DNA from: Cymbidium sinense
Taxonomy: Eukaryota; Streptophyta; Magnoliopsida; Asparagales; Orchidaceae
DNA length: 64,000 bases
Direction of reading: 5' to 3'
Assembly (NCBI GenBank): GCA_021442155.1
Contig: CM038214.1
Span: 138,608,040-138,672,039 of the forward strand
The translations under genes and the position numbers were made by a program. Within the stretch, counting starts at the first letter, position 1, and each line of letters starts with the position of its first letter. The notes beneath the pieces were generated by a model. It saw only the letters and a list, made by a program, of their open reading frames with translations. It was not told where the DNA came from and did no database searches. Positions 12,585 through 25,087 of this stretch are shown here, piece after piece.

Positions 12585-13035
12585 AGCCTCAACATGGATT
12601 AGATGATCGGTAGTAGAGTGCATTTTCTTTCTCTTCATCATTGGCTTGGGCCAACAAAGCACCAAGGTAGTCTTCTAATGCGAGTGTAAAGTATGAGCGA
12701 CTTGCGGGATAGGGGCTACTAGAAGGATGGCTTCATCAAGTACGTCATGTCTTGAAGGCATGCTCATACTTGTCTTCCCACTTGAACTTGGTGTCCTTTT
12801 GACAAGTCGAGAATGGATGACATCTTCTCGATAAGTTGGATATAAAGCATCTTAGATATGCCAACCACCCTTGGAATGATCTGAGTTGAGTTAAACTTTT
12901 AGGGGGTGGCATTTCTAATATCGCCTTATGCTTCTCCGGATCAATTTAAATTCCTAACTGTCAGACAACAAATCCAAGGAATTTTGCTATATCTACTCCA
13001 AATGCACACTTCAGGGGGTTAATTTTGAGGTTAAA
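12585..13035 (-). pseudogene. Reverse transcriptase end/connection fragment, gypsy relic A
   Basis: The minus strand from about 13020 reads LKINPLKCAFGVDIAKFLGF, VV, a stop, QLGI, then IDPEKHKAILEMPPP. This is the conserved thumb-side end of gypsy RT. After more decayed frame comes a KENALYY-like string from the RT/RNase H connection. The same stretch is at about 25750-26190, confirming one family. The fragment ends abruptly in AAATAAAAACTTAAACC array sequence at about 13035. Confidence 0.78.
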
Positions 13036-13823
13036 TAAAAACTTAAACCTAAAAACTAAACATTAAAATAAAACAAAAAAATAAATTATAAAACCTAAAT
13101 CCTAAACAAAAAAAACCTTAACCTAAAATAAAAAAATATACAAAATAAAATAACACTAAACCTAAACTAAAATAAACTAAACTAAAATAAATAAAACATG
13201 TACCTAAACTAAAACTAAATAAAATAAAATAAACTAAAAGAAAACATAAACCTAAACCAAAAAATTAAAACTAAAATTAAACCTAAACCTAAAAAAATAA
13301 AAAATAAAACCTAAACCTAAAAAATAAAATAAAAATAAAATTGAATTAAAATTAAACCTAAACCAAAAACCTAAAATAAACTAAAATAAAACCTAAACTA
13401 AAATAAATAAACCTAAAATACATAAACTAAAGTAAATAAAATAAAAACTAAACCTAAATAAAAATAAAAAATAAAATTAACTAAATAAACTAAATAAACC
13501 TAAACCTATAGGTTTACTTAATTAAAAAACCATAAACCTTAAATCCTAAACCCTAAACCCTAAACCTATAATCATAAACCCTGAACTCTAAACCTTAAAC
13601 ACTAAAAAACACCTAAACCATAAACCCTATCCCTAAACCCTTAACCATAAAAGCATTAACCCTAATACCCTAAACCCTACCTTAAACCCTAAACCCTAAA
13701 CTGAAACCCTAAACCCTAAAACCAAAACCTTAAACCCTAAACCTAAAGCTAAAGTAACTAAATAAAATAAAAAATAAACCTAAACCCTAAAACCTAATAA
13801 ACCTAAACCTAAACCTAAACCAT
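13036..13823 (+). repeat. Telomere-like array, block 5
   Basis: A-rich module to about 13500, anchor (GGTTTACTTAATT) at 13511-13523, CCCTAAA module, then the leader with AATAAACCTAAACCCTAAAA-like words at about 13750-13823 just before GR-RBP copy 4. Confidence 0.9.
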
Positions 13824-14288
13824 AAGAATGGGTCGAACCTTGATAGTAGGAACATCACCATCAACTTTGTCTAGATCTAGCTGTGGAGGAAAAAATGAAG
13901 GCGGCGGTTATCATAGTGGTGGTGGGGGATCTAGACATGCTGGTGGGTATGGAGGTGGTTGTCAGAGTAGTGGTGGTTGTGGAGGTGAAAAGGGCGATAA
14001 AGGTTACTGTGTATGTGAAGGAGGAGAGATCAAAGATATGATGGTGGAGCCCTACTCGAAGCGGTGTGGTTATGGGAATTGGGCGAAGAATAGCAGGTTC
14101 GATCTACGCATATGGAACTATGTATTTATAGTAGAGGCGGTTAAAGTTATCAATAGCTTTTGATTTGCTCTGTGCTTACTCATTTTTGATCTATGTCATT
14201 GCTTGAGTCTTAAATAACTTGGTGTGTTACTTGGTTGATGAAATCGAGAAGAAATGTTGAATATGAATTTATTCTCTATTAAAAAAAA
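13824..14288 (+). pseudogene. GR-RBP 3'-end retrocopy, copy 4
   Basis: The RRM end is damaged (an in-frame stop replaces DG; NITIN follows, and a short deletion removes QAQS). The glycine-rich stretch is comparatively long and open in another frame (GGGYHSGGGGSRHAGGYGGG and onward, 13828-14163). The proper C-terminus is lost. The 3' UTR is intact to an A run at about 14281-14288. The 111-codon open frame starts out of register with the ancestral frame, so I do not treat it as a gene. Confidence 0.83.
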
Positions 14289-15189
14289 TCATAAACCATA
14301 AACCCTAAACTAAAACCTAAACCCTAAACCCTAAACCCTAAACCTTAAAATCCCTAAACCTAAACCCTAAACCTAAACCCTAAATCCAAAACCACAACCA
14401 TAAAACCTAGACCCAAACAAACCAAACCCTAAACCCTAAACCCTAAAAAAAACCCTTAAACCCAAAACCTTAAATCACTAACCCTAAACCCTAAACACCC
14501 CTTAAACACTAAACCATAAACCCTAAACCTAAACTAAATAAAACATAAAATAAAATAAATAAAAAAAGCCAAAATAAATAAAATAAAATAAAATAACATA
14601 AACTAAAAAACCTAAACCAAAAAAAAAAAACTAAACTAATATCAACTAAATAAAAACCTAAACTAAACTAAAAAAATAAAACACCTAAATAAAATAAAAA
14701 CTAAACCTATAATAAAAATAAAATAAACCTAAAAAAATAAAAAAATTAAATTAAATAAAACAAAACATAAACAATAAACCCAAATAAACCTAAAAAAAAT
14801 AAAAATAAAACATAAACCCTAAATTAAAAAAACTAAAATATAAAATTAAAATTAAATAAATCTAAACCTAAATTAAAATAAACTAAAATAAAATAAATAA
14901 AACCTAAACCTAAACTTAAAATACTAAACCTAAACCTAAACTTAAACTAAACGAAACAAAATATACTAAAAAAAGCCTAAACCTAAACTAAAAAATAAAA
15001 CCTTAAAATAAACCTAAAATAAAAACCTAGAACCTAGACCTAAAAAAATAAAATAAAATCCTAAACCTAAAACTTAAAAATAAACTAAAATAAAATACAT
15101 AAAAAAATAAATAAATGAAAAATAAATTAATTAAACTAAATAAAAATAAAAATCAACTAAATATATAAATAAAATAAACTAAAATAAAC
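14289..15189 (+). repeat. Telomere-like array, block 6
   Basis: CCCTAAA module to about 14540, then an A-rich module (AAATAAAA, AACCTAAA) to the altered anchor at 15197. Confidence 0.88.
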
Positions 15190-15830
15190 CTAAACTGGGT
15201 TTGTAATTTAAAAAATAAATAAATAAATAAATAAAAAAATCATTAACCCTACTACTCTAAATATAACTAACTCTAAATGATAAACCTGTTGCTCTAAACA
15301 CTCCTACCCACTGAGCCACTAAACCTAGGCCACCCACTCTAAATCCTGGGCCAAAACTGGCCCCCAGACCACAAAACTCAACCTGACCTCCTTCCACTGA
15401 CCACTCCTACCCCACCTGGAGTCCCAAAATACTACCATAAAGGCCCTGACCTGACCAACCCTGGGCTCAACCCAGGCTTTACTGACCTGGGCCCAACCCT
15501 ATCATCTTACCACCTGAGGTGGCCATGACCCACAAACCTGAGCCAAACTTCCAGTCACAGGCCTATCTGACCTGACCCACTCCTCCTTAAACCCTGGGCC
15601 CCAGACCTACTAATAACCACTGGGCTCCAACCCTAAACAAACCCACTCTTCCCTCCTTACCACTAACTAACTGGGCCAGCCAGGCTAAACTAAACCACAA
15701 ACTAAACCTCCTAGCCCTAAACACTAACTGGGCTCTATAAACCTACCCACTTGGGTTCTTACTAAACTGACCACTCTACCCTAAACCATCTAAACTTAAA
15801 CCTCTAAATCTTAAAGATAAGATAAACTAC
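15190..15830 (+). repeat. G-containing variant of the telomere-like module
   Basis: An altered anchor (GGGTTTGTAATTT at 15197-15209) leads into about 590 bases where heptamer-like words carry G where neighbours have A: CTGGGCC, CCTGACC, ACCTGGGCCC beside CTAAACC and CCTAACC. Elsewhere the + strand of the array is nearly G-free. No open frame or known element is seen. The block ends in CTAAATCTTAAAG-like sequence and the next A-rich module. Confidence 0.7.
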
Positions 15831-17460
15831 TAAATAAATAAAATAAAACTAACTAAATAAAATAAAACTTAAAAAATATATAAAAAACTATAAACTAAAT
15901 ATAAAAAAAAATAAACCTAAAATAAAAATAAATATAAAATAAAAAAATAAACTAAACCAAATAAAATAAACTAAATAAAATAAATAAAACCTAAAAATAA
16001 ACTAAACCAAAAAAATAAAATAAATAAAATAAAATACTAAAATAAACCTTAAACAAAAAAAAAATAAAACATAAAATTAAACTAAAAACTAAACCAAAAT
16101 AAATGAATAAACTAAACTAAGCATGAAATAAAAAATAAACTAAAACCTAAAAAATAAAAATAAAAATAAACCAAATTAAAAAAAATAAACATAAAACTAA
16201 ACTAATATAAAATATAAAATAAAAACCTAAACTAAAATAAATAATCCTAAATAAATAATGTAAACTAAAATAAAATAAAAAAATCTAAATAAAAATATAA
16301 AATAAACTAAAATTTAAAAATAAACTAAATTAACTAAATAAACTAAACCTCTTGGTTTTTAATTTTTTTCTAAAAAAAAAACCTAAACCCAAACCCTAAA
16401 CTAACCCTAAACCCTAAACCTAAATCTAAACCATGAACTTAACCTAAACTAAATCCTAAATCTCTCTAAACCAGCCATATGCTAAACCCTAAACTAAACA
16501 CCTAACCACCACCCTAAACTCACAATGCTAAATCCTAAATGCTAAATCCTAAATTCCAACATACCTAACCTTAAATGCTAAACCCATAGCCTAAACCCAA
16601 ACAAATACCTAAACCTAAACTAGACCTAAACCCTACTCAAACTAAATTTTAAACTAAACTCAAATCATAAACCTCCACCACAAGCCCTGAGCCACAGATC
16701 CTAAACCCTAAATCCTAAACCATGCCCTCTCCAGGCCCTCCATAATCCTTAACCTACCCTACACTAAACCCTCAACTCTACCAACCCATACTGTGCCTAA
16801 ACCTAAACTAAAATCTAAACTAAAAGAAAACTAAAATTAAAAAAAATTAAACCTAAAATAAATAAAATAAAATATAAAATATAATTAAAACCAATTAAAA
16901 CCTAAACCTAAACCTAAAGAGAATAAAATAAAAATAAAAAAACTAAACTAAAATAAAATAAATAAAAAAATTACTAAATAATAAAAAACCTAAATAAAAT
17001 AAATACTAAACCTAAAATAAAATAAAATAAAATAAAATAAAATATGAACTAAATAAAATCTAAACCTAAAAAAAACCTAAAAAACTTAAAATATATAAAT
17101 AATAAAACCTAAACATTAAACTAAAATAAGACCTAAACTAATAAAATAAAATAAATTTAAACCTAAACTTAAATAAATAAAACCTAAACCTAAACCTAAA
17201 TAAACTAAACCCAAACATAAACCTAAACCCCAAATAATATAAACTAAACTAAAAATAAACCTAAACCTAAACAAAAAAATTAAAACTGAAAAATAAATCT
17301 AAAATAAAAATGTAAAACCTAAACCTAAAAAAATAAAATAAACACCTAAACAAAAATCTATAAATAAAAAATAGAACTTAAACCTAAAAAATAAAATAAA
17401 AATAAAAATAAACCTAAACCTAAACTAAACTTAAAAAATAAACTAAAATAAATAAACTGA
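15831..17460 (+). repeat. Telomere-like array with a second variant module, block 7
   Basis: A-rich module to about 16340, a variant anchor (GGTTTTTAATTTTT) at 16354-16367, then about 16380-16800 of loosely telomere-like sequence with ATGCTAAA and CCACAAGCCC words and some G. A further A-rich module runs to 17460. No gene is seen. Confidence 0.82.
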
Positions 17461-18125
17461 AAAACAACAAGAACAAGGCATTATCCCACTAAGTGGGGTC
17501 GGCTACATGAATCCTTCATCGCCATTGTGTCCTATTATGTGATAAATTCTCATTCAATTCAAGTATACTAAGGTCATTTTGAATACATCTTAACGATGCC
17601 TTTTTAGGTCTACCTCTACCTTTCTTAACATAAAGAAAATCTATTGCATCTACTCTCTTAACCGGGTCATTGGATGGCCAATGCTTTATGTGGCCAATCC
17701 ATCTAAGGCCACTCTCTCTAATTTTTTCTACCATTGGAGCTACTCCAAATTTTTCTTGAGCATACTCATTTCGCATTTTATCTTAAGAGTAAAGCCACTC
17801 TTCCACCTGAGCATCCTCATCTCTGACTTAACTTTGTCTTATGCTTCTCTTTTATTGGCCAACATTCTGCACCATAAATCATTGTAGGTCTTACCACCAT
17901 CTTATAAAATTTTCCCTTAAGTTTAAGCAGTACTCTTCTATCACACAATAGGCCAAATGCATTACTCCACTTCAACCATCCAACTTGAATTCTATGAACA
18001 TCTCCATCTATTTCACCATCATTTTGAACAATATAACCTTATTCACGCTCACTCTCTTTAATGACTTGTTCACCTAATGTCACAATACCACCACTATAAC
18101 TTCTACAACTAAATTTACACTCCAA
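17461..18125 (-). mobile_element. RTE-type LINE 3' tail, copy 1
   Basis: On the minus strand this is the last ~660 bases of an RTE-clade non-LTR retrotransposon. The C-terminal part after the RT domain reads GVAPMVEKIRESGLRWIGHI, then KGRGRPKKASLRC (17776-17516). It ends with an ADPT*W-like string and a short TTGTT-rich 3' terminus at about 17461-17475. Upstream parts ([13 protein letters not shown]) are in other frames, so indels are present. It is truncated at the 5' end at about 18125. Both edges match those of the copies at 20.2 and 54.5 kb. Confidence 0.82.
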
Positions 18126-19210
18126 AAATAAACTAAACTAAATAAAAAATAAAAATGAACCTAAAAAATAATAAATAAAATAAATAAAAATAAACTAAAT
18201 AATTTAAATAAACCAAAGCCTACCACTTTACTTAATTTTAAGAAAAAAATAAAATAATAAAATAATAAAAATAATAATAAAAAATTTAATCCTCAACCCT
18301 AAACCCTAAACCCTAAACTCTACTCTAAACCCTAAACCTAAACCCAACTCTAAACTAAACCACAAACACTAAACCCTAAGCCATAACTGACTCTACCACA
18401 AATCCTACCTGCAAACCATAAACCCTAAACCCTAAACCCTAACCCCTAAACACTAATCCTTAAACCCAAAAAACCTAAAAAACCTAAACCTAAATAAAAT
18501 AAAACCTAAAAAAAATAACTAAAACATAACCTAAACCTAAATAAAATAAAATAAAATAAAATAAAAACATAAAACTAAATGTAAAAACAAAATAAAATAA
18601 AAAATAAAAATAAACAAAAAATAAATAAATAAAAACCTAAGCTAAACTTAAAAAATAAAATAAACCTAAAAATTAAAAACCTAAATAAAATAAAATTTAA
18701 ATGTAAAAAAATAAACCTAAAATAAAATAACCTAAAAACCAAATAAAAACCTAAACCAAAAAAATAAATCTAAAAGTAAAACTAACAAATAAATTAAAAT
18801 TAAAACCTAAACCCTAAACTAAAAAACCTAGACCTAAAATAAACTAGATAAAATAATCCTAAATAAAAACTAAAATAAACTAAACTAAAATAAATAAAAC
18901 CTAAACCTAAACCCTAAACTAAATAAAATAAAATAAACTAAAAATAGACCTAAACCTAAATTAGAAAAATAAAACCTAAAAATAAACCTCAAACCTAAAC
19001 CTAAAAAAATAAAATAAGAACCTAAACCTAAACCTAAAAATAAAAAATAAAACTTAAACTTAAAAAATAAAATAAAAATAAAAAAAAAATAAAAAAACAA
19101 AAACATAAACCTACACCTTAAAAATAAACTAAAATAAATAAACTAAATGAAATAAAAACAAACCTAAATAAAGGGAAAATAAATAAAAATAAATAAAAAA
19201 ATAAATAAAT
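18126..19210 (+). repeat. Telomere-like array, block 8
   Basis: About 100 bases of A-rich sequence, an anchor (ACTTTACTTAATTT) at 18225-18238, AATAATAAA microsatellite, CCCTAAA module at about 18290-18480, then an A-rich module. The minus-strand open frame at 18885-19106 is the low-complexity translation of this module and is not a gene. Confidence 0.88.
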
Positions 19211-19680
19211 AAACCTAAATATATGGGTTTGTTTTTTAAAAAAACTCCTAAAACACTAAACCATAATCCAAATCCAACCCTAAACCAAACCCTAAACCCA
19301 AAATCACCTCCCTAAACCCTAACCTAAACCCACCTAAACTCCCACCTCAACTTAAACTGTTTAAACCCCAGGCCAACCATGAGCCCTAAACCCACCATGA
19401 GCCACTGATCCTACAGGCCCTAAACTGACCCTGATCCCTGGCCCTAGGCCACAAAACCCTACCACTCTCTACCACATTAACCTCCCCTTAAAACTACATA
19501 GACCCTAAACCTGGATCCTAAACACCAGATCCAACCGCCCCTAAATCCACAAACCACAAAACCATAACCCACCTAATCCTAAAACCTAGGCAACCTTTAA
19601 ACCCTAATCCCTGACCAACAAACCTTAAACCCTCAATAAACCCTAAACAAACCACAAATCCTGAACTTAAACTAAATTAG
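19211..19680 (+). repeat. G-containing variant module, second copy
   Basis: An altered anchor (GGGTTTGTTTTTT at about 19225) precedes about 430 bases mixing CCCTAAACC with CCATGAGCC, CAGGCC and CCCTGATCCCTGG words. It resembles the module at 15240-15830 in composition and in its GGGTTTG anchor, so the two probably form one unit subfamily. Confidence 0.65.
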
Positions 19681-20168
19681 TAAAAGATAAAAATAAAATA
19701 AATAAATAAAAATAAAATAAATAATAAATAAAATGAAACCTAAACTAAAACCTATAAACATAAAAAAAATAAACAAATAAAATCTAAACTAAAATAAAAT
19801 AAATAAAACCTAAGCTAAAATAAGAAAACCTAAATAAAATAAAACTAACCTAAAATAAAATAAAATAAACCTAAAATAAAATAAAATTAAAACTAAATAA
19901 AAACCTAAACCTATAAAATAAACCTAAAAATAAATAAATAGTAAACCCTAAATTAAAAAAAACCTAAACTTGAAATAAAAATAAAATAAACCTAAACATA
20001 AACTAAAATAAACTAAATTAAAATAAAAAAAACCTAAACCTAAACCTAAACTTAAACTTAAACCCTAAATAAAATAAAATAAACAAAAAATGAACCTAAA
20101 CATAAAAAATAAACTAAAATAAAAAGCCTAAACTAAAATGAATTAACCTAAAATAAATAAACTAAACT
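19681..20168 (+). repeat. A-rich telomere-like module, block 9
   Basis: AAATAAAATAAACCTAAA words without a long canonical CCCTAAA run, leading directly into the RTE tail at 20169. No gene is seen. Confidence 0.88.
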
Positions 20169-20824
20169 TCAACAACAATAATAACAAGCCATTATCCCAC
20201 TGGGTGATTACATGAATCCTTCATATCCATTGTCTGTATGTGAAATGCTCATTCAATTCAAGTATACTAAAGTCATTTTTATACATCTTAACCATGACTT
20301 TTTTGGGTCAACTTCTACCTTTATAAACTTAAAGGCAAATGCATATACTCTCCAAACTGGGTCATTGGACGCTGACGTTTATGTGGCCAAACCATCTAAA
20401 GCCACTCTCTCTAATTTTATCTAGCACTAGAGCTACTCCAACTTTTTCTCGAACATACACATTCCACATTTTATCTCTAAGAGTAAAGTCACTCATCCAC
20501 CTAAGCATCCTCATCTCTGCAACACTTAACTTAGTCTCATGCTTCTCTTTTATTGGCCAACATTCTGCACCATAAATCATTGCAGATCTCACCATCAACT
20601 TATTAAAGTTTCACTTAAGTTTAAGCGGTACATTTCTATCACATAATAGGCCAGATGCATTCCTCCACTTCAATAATCCAGCTTGAATTATACGAATAAC
20701 ATGTCCATCTATTTCACCATCATTTTGAACAATAGAGCCTAAAAGTCGGAATCACTCACTCTTTTAATGACTTATTCACCTAATGTCACAATCTACTATA
20801 ACTTCTACAACTAAAATTACACTC
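20169..20824 (-). mobile_element. RTE-type LINE 3' tail, copy 2
   Basis: The minus-strand frame 20598-20362 reads [14 protein letters not shown], then MRMLRWMSDFTLRDKMWNVY, then KVGVALVLDKIRESGFRWFG. This is the conserved C-terminal stretch after the RT domain of plant RTE LINEs. The following RGRPKK part is poorly kept. The 3' end has TTGTTATTATTGTTGTTG (20169-20190). The 5' edge (TGGAGTGTAATTTTAG on the minus strand, about 20824) matches copies 1 and 3. Confidence 0.83.
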
Positions 20825-22574
20825 CATAAATAAACTAATCTAAATAAAAATAAAATAAATCTAAATAAAAAAAAAAATAAACTAAACTAAAATAAATAAA
20901 AATAAACTAAATAAACCTCGATAAATTTGCTTAATTTGAAAAATAATAACCTAAACTAACCACCTAAACTCACAACCTACGTGAACCCTAAACAGAACCC
21001 TAAACCAAACCTTAAACCTAACCTTAAAACCCTAAACTCTAAAACTAAACCAAGAGCCCTAAAACTAAAACACTAAACCTAATTCTATAACCTAAACCCT
21101 AAACCCTAAACCTACCAACCATAAACCAAAACTAAACCCCAAACCCTAAACACTAAACCATAAACCATAAAACCTAAAAACATAAACTAAACTAAATAAA
21201 CCTAATAAAATAAAACAATAAACATAAACCTAAATAAAATAATAAAATAAAATAAAATAGAAACATAAAATAAAACCTAAACCTAAACATAAAATAAAAT
21301 AAAATAAAAATTAAAACTAAAAAATAAAATAAAATAAATAAACTAAACTAAATAAAAAATAAAATAAAATAAACCTAAAATAAAAACCTAAATAAAATAA
21401 AACTAAACATAAAAAAAATAAAATAAACCTAAATGAACCCTAAACCCTAAACCTAAAAAACCTAAAACCTAAAACCTAAAACAAATAAAAAAAAAATAAA
21501 ATAAAATAAAAACCTAAACCTAAATAAAATAAGAAATAAAATAAAATAAAAACCTAAACTAAAATGTAAACCTAAACCTAAAAATATAATAAAATAGAAA
21601 ATAAATAAAATAAATAGAAACCTAGACTAAACTAAAAAATAAAATAAAGCTAAGAATAAGAAACCTAACTAAAATAAAAATTAAATGTAAAATAAAATAA
21701 AATTAAACCTAAAATAAAAAAACTAAAAACTAAATAAAATAACCTAAAAAATAAAACCCAAAACCTAAACTAAAAAAAAAAAAAAAAAATAAAATAAAAA
21801 AAAATCGATAGATAAACCTAAACTAAAATAAACTGCAATAAAATAATTAAAACCTAAACCTAAACCTAAAATAAACTAAACCTAAACCCTAACTTAATAA
21901 AATAAAATAATATTAAAATAAACCTAAACCTAAACTAGAAATAAAACTAAAATCTAAAATAAAACTAAAACCTAAACTTAAGAAAATAAAATAAAACCCA
22001 AACCTAAACCTAAAATAAAAAATAAAACCTAAACCTGAAAATAAAATTAAAATAAAACTAAACTAAAAAAGAATCATAAACCTAAACCTAAACCTAAAAA
22101 ATAAACTAAAATAAAAAACCTAAACTAAAATAAATAACCCAAGCTAAATAAAAATAAAAAATAAACCTAAACAAAAATAAAAAGAAAATAAACAAAAATA
22201 AATAAAAATAAACTAAATAAAGTAAATAAACCTAAACCTACTGTTTACTTAATTTTTTAAAAAAAAACAAACCCTAAAACTACCCAAAACCACCCTAAAC
22301 CTAACCACAACCAATCCTAAACCCTAAAGCTAAACCTAAAAAAATAAACCTAAACCTTAAAACCTAAACTTTAAGCCTAAACTCAAACCCTAAAGCATTA
22401 ACCCTAAAATCTAACAACCCTAAACCCCAAACTAAACTAAACCTTAACCCTAAACCCTAAACCCCTAACCCAAAACCACAAACACTATACCCAAACCATA
22501 AACTAAACTTAAAGTAACTAAATAAATTAAAAAATAAACCTAAACCCTAAAACCTAATAAACTAAACCTAAACC
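20825..22574 (+). repeat. Telomere-like array, block 10
   Basis: A decayed anchor (ATTTGCTTAATTT) near 20925, CCCTAAA module to about 21190, a long A-rich stretch at 21190-22230 with small CCCTAAA islands (about 21430-21480), anchor (GTTTACTTAATTT) at 22243-22255, then CCCTAAA and leader up to GR-RBP copy 5. Confidence 0.88.
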
Positions 22575-22990
22575 TAAGAATAGGGGAACCATGACAGAAC
22601 ATCAATGTCAACCAGCTCTCTAGATCAGGTGGTGGAGGCAGGTGGCGAATCTCAATGGTGGTTGGGGATCTAGAGGTCTTGGTGTGGATATGGAGGTGGT
22701 GGTGAGTAGTGGTGGTGAGCGAGATCCGGGATATGATGGCGGATCCCTGCTAATCGAGGTTGGGGTGGTTGTGGGAACTAGAGAAAGCTAGAATGGAATT
22801 GATCCAATCTGCTTATGGAACTATGTCTTTACATTAGAGACAATTCTAGTTATCTAGAGTTTTTAATTTTTTATATGCGTGTTCATTTTTTATCTAGGTC
22901 ATTGCTTGAGTCTTAGAAAACTTAGTGTGTTACTTGGATGATGAAATTGAAAAGAAGAATGCTGAATCTGATTTTTTCTTTAAATAAAGC
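22575..22990 (+). pseudogene. GR-RBP 3'-end retrocopy, copy 5 (most decayed full-length copy)
   Basis: The copy is recognised by its CTAAGAATAGGG edge, CATCAATGTCAACCAG, the GGTGGTGGAGGC stretch, GGGAACTAGAGAAAG in place of the usual GGGAACTGGAGAAAT, and the 3' UTR words CTTATGGAACTATGTC and GTCTTAGAAAAC. Many small deletions shorten it and no frame survives. The A tail has degraded to AAATAAAG. Confidence 0.78.
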
Positions 22991-25087
22991 TTGAACTCTA
23001 GACCTAAAGCCTAAACCCTAAATCCTAAACCCTAAAAACCTTATATCCTAAACACTAAACCCTGAACCCTAAACCTAAAACACTAAAACATAAACCCTAA
23101 ACCCAAAAACCTAAGCCTTAAACCCCAAAACCTAAACCTTAAACCCTAAACCCTAAACTCTAAACCCTAAACCCCAAACTTTAAACCCTAAACCCTAAAC
23201 TCTCAACTAACCCTAAACCATTAAACCCTAAATAGCTAAAAAGTGAAACTTAATCTAAATAAAACTTAAAATAAAATAAATAAATAAATTTAAACTAAAC
23301 TAAAATAAAATAATAAAATAATATAAAAATTAAATTAAGACCTAAATGTAAACCTAAACCTAAAAGAAAATAAAAAAGAACTAAAAACCTAATATAATAA
23401 AAACTAAAACTAAAATAAAATAAAATAAACCTAAAATAAAATAAAATAAATAATAAATAATAACTTAAACCTAAAAATAAACTTAAAAATAAATAAAGAA
23501 TAAAACCTAAACCCTAAACTAAAAAAAAAACCTAAACCTAAAGTAAAAATTAAATAAACCTAAACCTAATTAAAATAAACTAAAGTAAAATAAATAAAAC
23601 TTAAACCAACTAAAAAATAAACTAAACCAAACCTAAACCTAAACACTAAATAAAATAAGATAAACCAAAAAATAAACTTAAAACTAAATTAAAAATAAAA
23701 CCTAAAAATAAACCTAAAATAAAACCTAAAACCTAAATATAAAAAATAAAATAAAACCTAAACCTAAACCTAAAAATAAAAAAAATAAAACCTAAAAAAA
23801 AATAAAATAATAATAAAAGTAAAACTAAACTAAAAATAAACCTAAACCTAAACAAAATAAACTAAATAAACCTTAACCTACCACTTAACTTTATTTAAAT
23901 AATAATAATATTAATATTAAATTAAATTAAATAAGAAAACCCTAACCCTAAACCCTAAACCCTAAACCTTAAACCCTAAACCTACAACCTACAACCCTAA
24001 ATTGTAAACCTAAAAAATGAAAACCCTAAATCTTAAATCCTAAACCCTAAATCCTAAACCCTAAAACCTACAACCCTAAACCCCAAACCCTAAACACTAA
24101 AACTTAAACCCTAAAACCTAAAACCTAAACAACAACTAAATAAAACCTAAAAATAAAATAAATTGAAAAACCTAAACCTAAATAAATTATAAAAAATTAA
24201 AAAATGAAAACCCAAAAAAAAACCTAAACTTAAACCTAAACTTAAGCCTAAACCTAGATGTACAAATAAAATGAAATAAAAATAAAAACTAAATAAAAAT
24301 AAAATAAATGAAAGCCTAAAGTAAACTAAAAATAAAATAAACCAAAAGAAATAACCTAAATAAAATAAAATTAAACGTAAGATAAAATAAAATAAACCTA
24401 AAATAAAATAAAATAAAAACCTAAACCAAATAAAGAAACCTAAAATAAATAAAAAAATAATATCTAAACCCTAAAATAAAAAAATGTAAACTTAAAATAA
24501 ATAAAATAAACTAAACCTAAATGTAAACTAAAATAAACTAAACTAAAATAAACTAAACTAAAATAATAAAAAAAACCTAAACCTAAAATAAACTAAACAT
24601 AAATGTTAAACAAAATAAAATAAAATAAACTAAAAATAAACCTATAATAAAATCCTAAAAAATAAACATAAAAAAATAAAATAAAAACCTAAACCTAAGC
24701 CTAAAAGTAGAAAAAAAAAACCTTAACCTAAAAAATAAAGTTAAAATAAAATAAAATTAAAAAAACTTAAATATAAACCTAAACCTAAAAAATAAGCTAA
24801 AATAAAAATCTAAACTAAAATAAAGAAACCTAAAATTAATAAACTAAACTAATAAATAAAATAAACCTAAAATAAATAAATAAAATAAATAAAAATTAAT
24901 AAAAAATAAACTAAATAAACCTAAACCTATCGGTTTACTTAATTTTAAAGAAAAACAAAAAAACCCTAAACCCCAAACCATAAACACTAAACCATAAATC
25001 CTAAAACCTAAACCCTAAACCCTAAAACTAACCTTAAACCTACAACCCTAAACCCTAGACCCTAAGCCCTAAACCTATAACCCTAAA
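22991..25087 (+). repeat. Telomere-like array, block 11
   Basis: CCCTAAA module to about 23240, A-rich module to about 23880, decayed anchor near 23883, TAATATTAAATTAAATT microsatellite, CCCTAAA at about 23937-24130, A-rich to about 24920, clear anchor (GGTTTACTTAATTTT) at 24932-24946, CCCTAAA to 25087, then the abrupt junction with gypsy sequence. Confidence 0.9.

Larger units (their letters stand above)
7648..13035 (-). mobile_element. Ty3/gypsy (Tat-like) relic A, antisense
   Basis: This is a degraded LTR retrotransposon read on the minus strand: RT end (about 13035-12590), a deletion, integrase core (12580-12345), integrase C-terminal part (about 12344-11640), then a long 3' non-coding region made of tandem repeats (11460-7648). 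RNase H and the start of integrase are missing, because integrase abuts the RT-end region at about 12580. No LTR pair, primer-binding site or TG...CA end is identified. The lineage call rests on related protease/RT motifs at 25-28 kb and on the repeat-rich 3' region known from Tat elements. It is paralogous to 59280-64000. Confidence 0.8.

Noticed and set aside
7648..13035. A centromeric satellite array
   Set aside because: The ~340- and ~400-bp repeats occur in only a few diverged copies inside a gypsy relic next to integrase, so they are element-internal repeats.
13828..14163. 111-codon open frame as a real glycine-rich protein gene
   Set aside because: The first part is out of the ancestral GR-RBP frame, the RRM is missing, and seven sibling copies show it is a truncated retrocopy.
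18885..19106. Minus-strand 73-codon hydrophobic open frame
   Set aside because: Same low-complexity cause as at 42.7 kb, on the other strand.
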